Assembly: GCA_947000775.1 (NCBI GenBank)
Contig: CAMQGK010000634.1
Span: forward strand, 16,574,501-16,638,500
DNA length: 64,000 bases
Reading direction: 5' to 3'
From: Pterois miles
Taxonomy: Eukaryota; Chordata; Actinopteri; Perciformes; Scorpaenidae
Part shown: positions 23,001 through 35,000 of the stretch, in pieces
Position numbering within the stretch: the stretch's first letter is position 1
Layout of the letters: every line of letters begins with the position of its first letter
Notes under the pieces: generated by a model
What the model was told of the DNA's origin: nothing
The model's database searches: none
Seen by the model: the letters and a program-made list of their open reading frames with translations, nothing else
Translations under genes and position numbers: made by a program

Positions 23001-26000
23001 AGTGGGAGAGAGACCCGAGGCTGTAGGAGAGGCCTGAACTGTGTCTGTCTGCAGCCTTATCGACCCACTCTTGCCTTCCCATTAAGGCACTAGAACACTT
23101 AAAACGCCTCGCTTTTCATTTTTTCTTTTATTCTTCCTTTGCCCAGGGCTTTGCAGGGTAACCCTACCCCGATCGCTCAGAGCTCATGATAAATCAATTT
23201 GATCTTATCTTTTCTTAACATACTCATAAACACACTTATGTTTTCAGTGGGGCTCATAGAGGGTGCACTATCCTTAAGTGCACCACTAACCCAGTGTTTC
23301 CACTGCACTGCTGCCCCTTAATGAACCCCAACAGGGTCTGGAGATGCTATTACATCACCGCCTCACCTATCAATGATTTAACAGGGGGGTAAAGGACAGT
23401 CTGAGAGGAAAATACAGCTGACACAGCAAAGTAAAGAGAGAGAGTTAAAGAGTAAAGTTAACGCTCAATCCAATAACTTAGCAACAGTAGCAGCACCTGG
23501 ATAAAGGTCTGAATATTAGACAACAAACAAGCATGTGCCTGTCTCAGGGAGTCAAAAAAATTACATGTTCAAGTTGTTATTCAATGTAATGCAATCAACT
23601 ATTGATTGGTGCAGGGATGACCTATTTTTGTAGGCCATCCAGAAAGTTAGCGTCACCCTGGATTCCCTCCAGTGGGAGCCAAAGGGATTTTTCCATGCGG
23701 TTTTTGAATTATTGCAGAAAATAAGCCCTGAGGCAAACAAACATTCATGATACTTGTGTTTTGCTCTGTAAAATAATCTCCATGAATGAACCAAATTTAT
23801 GACCTTTGAAACAGAAATGCCATCGGCACAAGTAAAAAGCTAACGTTATAAATGAACTCCAACATGGTTTCATGACTTCACGTCACCACCGCTGAGCCAG
23901 AGGCAGACTAGTGTTTGGTGTGATGACGTTTAGTAGTCTCATTTAGCCACTTCTTTGCAACCGACACATAAAAGCTTAAAAATTCACAAGTGAGACATTT
24001 ACTGACACATTTTATGTCATAGAAGAAAACACTGAAATCTCTTAAGCTTGTGTTAACTTTAGACCTTATTTCAGGCAGAAAAAAACATTGACTTCCAGAC
24101 GAGGGACTCTAAAGTGCAGAAATGCTCATTTCTGAGTTTTAGGACTCATAGCGGCAGCGCTCTCAAACGTAAAATGGTTCAACTGCATAACATGTGATGT
24201 GATCAAATGGCCATCTACACTCATGTGCTTATAGTAAATACATTGTATATGTCCTCTGGCATCCCATCAGGCTGAAGAGGCGGCGACAGCTCAAGCAGAG
24301 CCAATCAGAGAAGAATGTGACTGAGCAGAGCCCGGCGATCATTTCCTGTCCAGACATCCCAAATGACAGCGACCCCAACAAGAAGACAGATCCACAGAGA
24401 ATAACAGCAAAGCCACTTGCAGGCTCAGGTAAGACCTGCATCCAAATACACGAACACCTCTGAACCGTAAACGCTCTGCTTGGGCACCCAATTCGACTGT
24501 TATTAGGCCACTAAATAGCCGTTAGCGGTTGCTATAAGCGCCATTGATGTAGGTCATTAGGGGCCTATTACACATACTGTGTTGTAAAAGTGAAAGCAAA
24601 CCATACGTTACGTTTTGAACTCAAACAAAAAGGCTTCTTGAGGTTTAGGCAACAAAACTACTTGGTTAAGTTTTGGGAAATACATTGTTTTGGCTTAAAA
24701 TAACTATATTTCAAAAGATATGCAAACACCGGTCTCCTGGGTGAAAATCCTGTGTTTTGTGTCCCATCCATTGCCCCTGATCTCTGCCACTTATTCATGC
24801 TAACCAACTTTGAGACCTTAAAAAAGGGAGGATTTCAAAAGCAAAGGAGGGGGTCTGTGGTCCTCCCCCTGAAAAAGATTGAGTTTCAGAAACTTTTGTT
24901 TCCTGCATTCAGGTGACTTTTAAAGGATGAAAATGACAAAATAATAAGTACACTGCAACAGCATCTTTATGTTGAATAGGCCTACTTTTAATTCTCAGGA
25001 AAGAAAAGTGTATAATTCAGCCCTCTGGAGTGAACTAATATTCATCGGTTTTATTTATTCATTAATTTTGTTTGTCCTGCTTGAGTATTCATTTCTCTCC
25101 GTCTCTCAATCACTGAAGGTCCTTTCAGACACAACACAACGACACAACTGCACTCTCAAACCCGTCATTTCTAATGGTTTGCAACATGCCACGACAGCTT
25201 TTCACTGCGTCGAGCAAAGTCCAACTTGGGCACTGAATGCTGTGAAGCTTAGCTCAAACTGTGTTGTGTTGGTCATGAGCGTATATTTACTGTATATCTA
25301 TGGTCGCAAGCAGCATTCTTCCTCTGAGAACGGACATTTGGTGTAGCTGTATTGTCGTCCGAGTGGAAACTGTAAGCCTATACATGCTGTACAGCGCCAG
25401 AATCAGGTTGAGATAACGAAAAGAAAAAAAAATGGGAGAAGTGTGAAACGGGGAGGAGAATGAAAAATTGGAGTCTCCCAAGAAAATCGGGTCTGTCTAT
25501 AGTACAGCATTTGTTTACCACTTGTGCTACTGTCATAATTACTACGGTGGCTAAAGGTCGCTGTCATCTTTTTGACCTTCTTTTAGTGATCTACTATATG
25601 AATAGATGATTAAAACCTACTAGTGGGTGCAGTAGGCCACTATTGACTTGCATCTATGTTACTTATAGCGACTTATAACACCTATTTATGGCCTGAAAAC
25701 AAACTAATTGGCTGGCTTGGGGTAGTTTACTTCTGGTACTATTATCTTGCCCTTCACAGTGTAACACATTAGCTCGTCATCATCGAACTAAAGCTTTTAC
25801 AGAGCAAAACCCCTCTGTTCACACCATTCTTACCACCCTGTAAACTAACTAATCTCCCATCTACAGAAGCTTGAACACCGCTGCAACAGTCACTGGATAA
25901 AGTCCATGAGAATTATAATTTAGTCACAAATATTGTAGTCATAGTCTGCTATTATGGCAGTTAATTAACCTTGGTATGATGGTGCCATTCAAAGCAGGTT

Positions 26001-29000
26001 TACTACCTAATCAGAAAGAAAACTTACTCCCAGCAGAACAAAACCAAATGTCCCTACTGCTACAAAAGTATTCAAACTCTTGTTTCTAGTGAAACTGATT
26101 TTTTTTGTTGCCCCTCCTTTTCAGACAAGCATTACTGGTATTACCGTCAATGTTAATTTTATTCTCCTGCTCTGTTATTTGACTGATAAGCAGTCCCCTG
26201 CGTTGGGAGCAACCTCAGCAGTTTTAAACAGGAAGTTGCATAACCTTTTATCCTGTACTGTTTTACAGTTGGTGATGACATTTAAGGAGCTGTATACACA
26301 AAGCATGTGATTACTGAGAGTCAGTGCTTGTGTTAAATCACAGTTGAAATGCTATGATGTGTTTAATTTTGTCTTCTTCTCTTGAAAACAAATAAGAGGT
26401 GATTTGTGATGATCTAATGTCAGTGTAAGCTAATTGTCAGAACATATCTACCGCTTCATATTTACCCAACAATGTACCTAACTGAACTTGCGTATTTTGT
26501 CTTTAGTGTTTGCTACATCATGTTGTCATGAGCTGCTGACTTTGTTTGCAGCATAAATCATCACTGACTCCTTCATGTTGACAGTGATAATGGACTCTAG
26601 TCATGCGTGCAGCGGGTCAGCCAGCTGTGTAAACTCAGTAGGTGTTTTAATAAAACCACAGCATCGTTACCTGCAGCCCATGGAATCAAATATGATGCTC
26701 TGCAGTGTGACAGACAAACAAATCTTAACTTTTTATGTGCTTTCAGTTAAAAGCCTGCAGTGATTCATAGCACTTTACCAGTCACAGTATAAATTCAAGG
26801 AATCGATGAAAGCGACAGTGCTCATAGACTTGACAGCAGTCTTGTGTTTGATGCTCGGTACAGTAAAGAGCAGCTGGAGTCTGGCTGTCTAATGCTTAGT
26901 CATGCCCTCTGTTTCCATGGAGGAGGCAGCAGTGTAATTTAGCATTCAGGGAGTGGTACACTAATAGCTTCTGTTTTCTTGGCAAGAAGAAAACGCTGAC
27001 TGTGGACCTTGTCTACTACAAGGGTCAGATTGTGTGTGTGTGATAGCTGCTCCAGCATGCGTGGGTCAGTGTTTTAAGGCTGGATAATGATAGCTCTGGT
27101 ACTGACTCAAAAGGCAATTAAGCACAAGTCATCTCTGGTGGAGCAATACTTGGCACCGCCATCGCCGCATGATGTTTTAATTTTTAGTGTTTATTAAAGA
27201 TGTTAATATTTAACCATTTGACTGAAAACCAATATTAAGCATTTTAATCTATTAACACCATCAGTTAAACGGTTAAAAGAAAGATTAATAATTAATGAAT
27301 AAGCAGAGAAAAACGCAGAGGGGAAAAGCTGGTCCACCTTAAGAGAGAGCCGGCACAGATACAGATACAGATTACTGTCCGTTTGTAATTGTCCTCTCTC
27401 TAAAAAATCCTTTACTCATTTTCTGTTTACCTTCTAGATGATGGCTGCAAAAGTAACAATCAGGCAAAGAGGGAGAAGAAGAGGCCTCCAGGAACAGTGG
27501 AGTTCATTGTGAGTATAACTACGGTAGAAACACGTTCAAATAACATGCTGACTTATCAGTAGAAAGGTTATAGTTTGCATCATGTAGTATTTTGCGGGGG
27601 GGTAAGAAAATATCAAATATTGAATAATTCGATATTATGTTTTGTGATACTGTAATTCATTTGCAAAGATTTGCACCCTGTGACCTCTCAAGTAGAGCTA
27701 TGATGTTGGATGTTACAGAGACTGTGATAGATGCAAATGCCGACCGACTCTTTTCATTCAGATTTTATGCATATGGCGTTCGTTATACTATGATGTTACA
27801 AGGATTAAAAAAATATCACAATGTAAAGCCTTGCTTAGAGTATCGCAATATATCGCAGTATATTGAGTTGTTCCCCCTGTATCCTATCATAAAATGTAGT
27901 ATCTCTAGATTTTTGTCAGTATACAAGGGGTGCACGATTATGTCCGAAATGATAATCATGGATGTACTGACCAATATTGAGATTATTTATCACAATTATT
28001 CATTGATGTTGGGCACTTTAATATTTAAATGAACAGAGTGCTTTCTCTTTCATGTTGTGTTACATTCCTGCTAATGTACAAATATTTGCATCAAAATAAG
28101 ACTGATCCTTATTCACAGTGCATCACCTAGAATCAAAATAAAATTGTACCAAAACTTTTTACTCAAAATTAAACAAAAAAAAAAACAAAAAAACAAGCAC
28201 TTCTTTCACTTTCATGTTGTGCAAATCTGTGTGTCAAAATAAGACTTAAAAATAAGGTACTTCACCGGAGTTTATTGTATTTCCGTTTAAAACGAGTAAT
28301 ATGCTCTCCTGAAGTTTTTCACAGGCTGTCGCTGTAAGGCAAGTGAGTAAAGTAAGTAAGTAAAGCTCCATTTATATAGCACCTTTTAAAACACACCATT
28401 ACAAAGTGCTTCACACACAAATAAAACATCAAACAATGATATAAACCAAAGAATAATTACCGGACAAGTTTCGTGACATGATGGTCAAAAGTCATATACC
28501 GGTCAAAGATGATACCAAGATGCGTAGCAGTAGGACTGATACTAGATTGTAATGGGTCGGTAAACTGGTCAACTGCAGTGGCAAAATTGCCTGATCAAAA
28601 GTGACGCCAGAATGTGATGAACGCCAGCTGGCTGATGATTTAATATGCAGCAGAGTATTCAGCACAGAGCAGCACAGTCGATCATGTTAATTGTCGGAAG
28701 CCAAAATTCTGAGCGTGATTAATATTTGATTAATTGTGCAGCTCTACAATACACAAGTCTAGTATTTTAAAATGAGTTCATGTCTTGTTACAGGTGGGAC
28801 CTGAGGATTCCCTCAACAGCATCGCACTTAAGTTCAACATTACCCCAAACAAACTGGTCCAGCTGAACAAGCTCTTCTCTCGCAGCGTCTACCCCGGCCA
28901 GGTGAGAACCTTGGCAGTAACACGAACCACTGCTTCGTTATTCCTCCGACTGGCTCATTGTCAGCTGTCCATCATTATGATTACAGAAGCTGTTCGTCCC

Positions 29001-32000
29001 CGATGTGAGCCAATCAGAAACTGACCTCAAGTCTCAGAGTTCCTCTGATCCCTCATTCACAAATGGCTCATCAGAGAAAGCTTCACATGTAAGTAAAGAT
29101 TCATTCATCGTGGTGTTCTGCAGTAGTTTACAGCAGCCACATAGGGACACATATGTTAAAAAGGTTGTTAAAAGGCACATAGTATTGTTTTCTGTCTGAA
29201 TTTTGACCACAAAGCTTTCCAAAAGCAAATAAATCATAGATAACATACTATTTAACTCCACCTCTGATCTTTGTTTGGTGTAAGTGTATTGATCATAAAC
29301 ACTTAAAAACAGCAGGTGCTAGTAAAACTTTGTCTACAACCGATTGTCTTGTGAGTTGCACAATTAGATAATATAACAGAAGTCTTTTTTGTGTCAAGCT
29401 TTATCTAAAAGTGTCTGCCTACACTGGCTTCCTAACAGTGAGGCAATAATTATGTTAAGTAAAGTTATGGCTCGATGCTACAAAACGTTTTATTATTCTC
29501 TCGTAATTCAATTTCTGATACCCTCCATGATGGATTACAAATTGAATCCATGGTTTAAGTGCATAAAAAATGTAGACTGAATATGTTGCGGTGAATTTAA
29601 TCTACCAGCATTTGACAGTCAATTGAAAAAGTTACAAAAGGCCGTAATTAATGTAAAATACTCTGGTGGCCTAAAATCTCTAAATCAAAAGCTGATGAGA
29701 GCTGAAACCACACGGTCATCAATATACTAAACACAAGCACAGTGGTGAAGAGTAACTAAGTACATTAACTCAAGTACTGTACCTTAGTACAAATCTGAGG
29801 TACTTGTACTTTACTTCAGTATTTCCATTGATGCTACCTCATACTTCTACTCCACTACAATTCAGAGAGAAATGTTGTATTTTTTAGTGTACTACATTTA
29901 TTTGTAAATTTTAGTCCCTAGTTACTCTCTAGATTCAGAGTGATAATACAAAATTAAATCAACAAATAAATATTGATATATTGATATCAATAATAATATC
30001 AATAAGGGGTGAATACTCAAGCTAACCAGCAAAATATAAAGTAATATATAAAATATGTATGATAGCCAGCTGCAGTATTCTAGCAATGTACACATTAGCA
30101 CATCAATAATTATATTCCAATATACATTATTATTATAAAATGGGCTTTCCGACAAAATACTTAAAGTATATTTGGATGCTAATACTTTAGCAGCTAAATT
30201 TGAGTCATTTGTATGTTTATGTGATAATGTATATGCGTATGTACTGTATGTGCATATGTAACTGAACGAATGTGTATATGCATGTTTCTTTATTTACCTG
30301 TTCTATTGTTTTTATTTCATTATTTATGTTTCATTCTATTCTGCTGTCTGTGTTGTGTTTTTTCTTGGAAAGCACTTTGTGCTTTTGGCTTGAAAAGTGC
30401 TCTACAAATAAAGTGTATTATTATTATTATTATTATATATTATTCCGTGTACATTTTAAATGCAGAACTTTTACTGGTAACAGTGTATTTTTACACTGTG
30501 GTATTGCTACTTTCACTTAAGTAAAATGTCTGAGTACTTCTTCCACCACTGCACAAGTATAACATTCAGGTGTCTGATCTGTCCTTTTAATTTCCTTCAG
30601 GACGGCGTTTCAAACATGTCAGCAAAGTCTCTCCGGCGTGAGCTCTCCCCGAACTCAGAGGACGAGAGCCCGGCGACAGTTAAATTCATCAAGATGAGCT
30701 GCAAATATTTCACTGATGGCATGGTAAAAGCCTGGAAAATTCATGCTGAAACACTTCATTTTTTTAAATTACTGAGATCGGATTTTTCCATTATTTTATA
30801 CACCGAACACAAAATGATCCATCAGCAGGTGCCACTGTTGTATTTTGTTAGTTTTCGATCTAGATGTGGCATCATTGCCCCCCTCAGCACTGCTGTCTCT
30901 CCGTGTGTTGTATCGCTGCAGGGAGTGGTGGGAGGCGTGCTGATCGTGACACCCAACAACATCATGTTTGACCCCCACAAATCCGACCCGCTGGTGATCG
31001 AACACGGTTGCGAGGAGTACGGCCTGATCTGCCCCATGGAGGAGGTCGTCTCCGTGGCGCTGTATGACGACGTGTCACGCATGAAGCTCAAAGACGCTCT
31101 GCCATCGTAAGAGCTCCCAACAGCCTTGTTTCCCTCTTTTTTTAACAGTTCTTCTTCCAGTCCTCAACTCTTTCCTCTTTTCTTGTTCCTCCTTCCAGTT
31201 TACATTTTCTTGTTCTTCTCAAGAAAAAAACTGAACAAACCCCTTTTGAGTCACAGGAGTTCTCACATTTCCCTCTTTACCACATCCCTTTTTTATAAAA
31301 TACTTTGTTTCTCCTGGATCTTGTCTACTTCTGAGTTTAAAACATGTCATTTTTCATTTAAATGTTTTGATTTGTTTCATTTGCAGTTTTACATCACGTG
31401 TTATTGTGTTTTGTATCATTCTGGTCATTTATAATTTCTGTTTGGACTTTTTCTTTTTGTTTTTTCCCTTTTCATTTCCATCCTGGTCTGTGGTGCGGTT
31501 TGTGTGATGCCCCCCCCATGACTCCACAGAGACCTACCCCAGGATTTGTGTCCTGTGTACAGGCCCGGCGAGTGGGAGCAACTGCCGTCAGAGCGAGATC
31601 TAAACCCCTTCAGCCGCTATGAAGCCCTTGATCCAAAGCGACCAATCGTCTTGGATGACATTGAATCAACCCTCTCAGAAACGGGTAACGTCATGTCATC
31701 CAGTGTTGACTGTTTTAGCTATAATGAGTCCACGCTCCGAAGTGATCCTCATCTTAATCTTAAGATTAATCTTAATTAATCAAATGACTTAATTATTTTT
31801 TTTATTTTTATGTTTTTATGAATCAAAGTAGCTTTTGAATTTTAGAAATATCAGCACAGTAACCCTTTTTTTGTATTTGATTCTGTATTGTCGACTCTTG
31901 AGCATCAAAATTTTCCTTTGGCATATTGCAGGAGGCAGGGGGTAATCTTCTGAAAAAAACATGATTATTCTCTGAGATTAAAGTGGTAAATTTAAGAGAA

Positions 32001-35000
32001 AAAAACTTGAATATTCCTCAAGCTTAAAGTCACAAATTTCCCCCCAAAAAATGTAATATTTTCTGAGATTTAAGTCACAAATTTACAAGGACAAAATATT
32101 CGCTGAGATTATAGTCACAAATTTATGAGAAACAAAATCGCTTCACTTTGCAAGGTTGGATCACCCTCATCACACAACATTTGCTACCGTTAAACAGTAT
32201 TTATTTCTGTTCATAGAAGAACACAGAAAGATCATGAAATAAAATGTGTATATATATCTTTCCTGCCCTTTGCCTCGCTCGGAGGCTGTCCATCAGAGAA
32301 TCGGCAATGTTTAGGATTTTTTGACGTTATAATCTCAGAGAATATCCCCCCAACACACACCTTTTACCTACAATGGCCCTGATACGCCGTCATAGGTTCC
32401 AGCTTCAGATTTCAGAGTATGGTCCTCTGAGTCGTCTATGATAGTAAACTGAGTAACTTTGATAGGGTAATTGTTTTTCACAATTTACAGCTAGTCAATG
32501 AATCAAAAAACATCTGCTGACTGACTGTCGGTGAGAATGTCTTGATAAAATGTTTTGACGTTATGTGTGTTATCTTCTCAATACCAGCAAGCACAGAGGG
32601 CGAACAGGCAGAGAAGTCTCCGTCGGACGAAGGTTTCACAGAGTTGGAGCCCACAGTTAACAGGAGCACCGAGGAGGCTGAGGGGTCATCCTCCAGAACA
32701 CCCAGCATTGTCAGCAGGGACCAACAGGAACTAGGACCAAGCTGCCCAGGCCGGGGAGACTTTCAGGACAAGCTGATTCTTGGCGAAACTAAAGTGAAGC
32801 AGGATGATGAAGAGGATGAGGGCGTAGCTCAGAACAGCTCAATTGAGGATGGAGAGTCAATAAAATCCTCTTCAGAGACTGAAAAACAGGGTGATAAACC
32901 TACAAACCCAGAGGAAACCAAAGATATAAAACCTAAAGGGACCGAAGAGCTGCTAAACGGTGCGTATGATAAAATAATCGATGCACCAGTGGACCAAAGC
33001 AGGAAACTGAGTCTGAAGGAGATTTCGGAGGTTCGTGGGGAGTCGAGTCCAAAGAGACAAAGCCCAGACGGACCAGCAGGCGCTGAACTCAGTGAGGAGG
33101 AGAGACGGAAGAAAAGCTATGAGGCAGAAGTGAAGTCATGGCTGCTGGAGAGGATGCAAGCTCCAATAGAAGGTAGGAATTATCTGTCTGGGTTAAAGGG
33201 GTCACTCTTTTGTAAAAGTGCCTTAAACACAGTATTTACACTGCATCTATCCTGTGCGGGTGAATTAACATAGTGGCAGGACCACAGGGATATAAGTAGG
33301 TGGTGGGAGTCTGATGAATTTATTTTATTCTCTCATTTATTTTTATTTAATTAGATTTCTTCATTATTTATTTACCCTTTTTTTAGGTTTTTAACTTGTT
33401 TTTATTTTGTAATTTTTATTCATTTATTTATTTTTATTTAGTTATTTGTTTGATATTTATTTAAATAATAATTATTAATAATAATAATACATATTTTTAT
33501 GTATTAGCATTTTTACTTTTTATTTTATAATTTTTATTTATGTTTATATTTTATTATTATTAACATTTTTTCTCTCCTTTTTTTGAAAACTATTTCAATT
33601 TACAGTTGCTGTCTGTTATTATATGTACATATTATTTTATTTGTCATGGTTTAGGTTGTAGTAATTTTTCTTAAGGAAATAATAAAAAGCATGATTCAAA
33701 AAATAAAAAAAGAAGAAAATATCAGACTTTGGCAACTCCGTGTGGTCGCTGATGGGAGCTACAGTAAAATTAAGGAGTGTAGCATTAAACTAATCAAACT
33801 CTTTCAATTTTCCCGTTCTTTATAGACATGCTTTTCTCATCCGAGGAGAAGAGTAAAATCCCGCCTATGTTCCTGTGCTTCAAAGTGGGAAAGCCAATGA
33901 GGAAGTCCTTTGCCACCGGGATGACCTCTAGTCCCGCCCACTCATTTGGGGGCCGAGGTAAACAGCCAGAGTACTGGTTTGCTGTGCCACAAGAAAGGTG
34001 AGACTGTGATAGATGATACTCAACCGTATTCTTTAACTACAATACCAACTAATCCGGTATACTCTGCGTGTGCTTGTGTGTTCCAGGGTGGACCATCTGT
34101 ATGCGTTTTTCGTCCAGTGGTCTCCAGATGTGTACGGAAAGGAGGCCCGAGAGCAGGGATTTGTTGTAGTGGAGAAAGATGAGCTAGACATGATAGACAA
34201 CTTCTTCAGTGACCCTGCGTCTTGCAGCTGGGAGGTGAGCTCAGTGTAAACTCCAGTCCCTTTAAATCACAGAATAAAGATTTTAATGGTTCGCTGACAT
34301 TTCTTAATGTCATGTTTTTGCACTTTGGCTTGACACCTTCAGCCTTTTGAAATGAGCCTCATTTATGACCTGTTTTGTCTTTGTGTCATTGTGTGATTTC
34401 TCTTTAATGTTGCTCATATGCTTGTTGTGCTCCCAGATCATCACCATCGACGAGGCTAAGCGAAGGCAGAGTTTCGGCAGCTGTGACGGTGAACTGTCGT
34501 TGGATGCGCTGCCCATCCTCAGTGACACCAGTGATCTGCTGCAGGACACGCACATTGAGAAGGTTATTTTCTTATTCAAATCACTTATTTGCAGCCGGCT
34601 GCTAACCACACAAAACAATCCAGTTAGAGTAAGAAATATGCAACATACTGATCAGTACACCTCATAATCTGGTGATTCTGGTGTTCCCTCTCCAGCTTGC
34701 CTGTCGCTTGCCAGCCCGTGTGCAGATTTACCCCTGGAGACTTGCCTACAGCACTGTGAAACACGGGACGAGCCTGAAGACTCTGTACAGGAGCCTGGCA
34801 GACGTGGACAGTCCTGTGCTGTTGGTCATCAAAGACATGGATAACCAGGTAGATAACTGTCCAAAGGGATGTGCTGTATGTAATAGGGATGCTCTAATCT
34901 GACTTTTTCAGTCCAGATACTGATAGAGATACCTGGGCTTTGGGTATCATCCAATACCGAGCACTGATCCGATACCAGTGTTTAATTAATAAGCTAAGTG

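Noticed and set aside
24969..25346. 125-codon frame
   Set aside because: Inside the TIR element at 24506-25693; no resemblance to a transposase.
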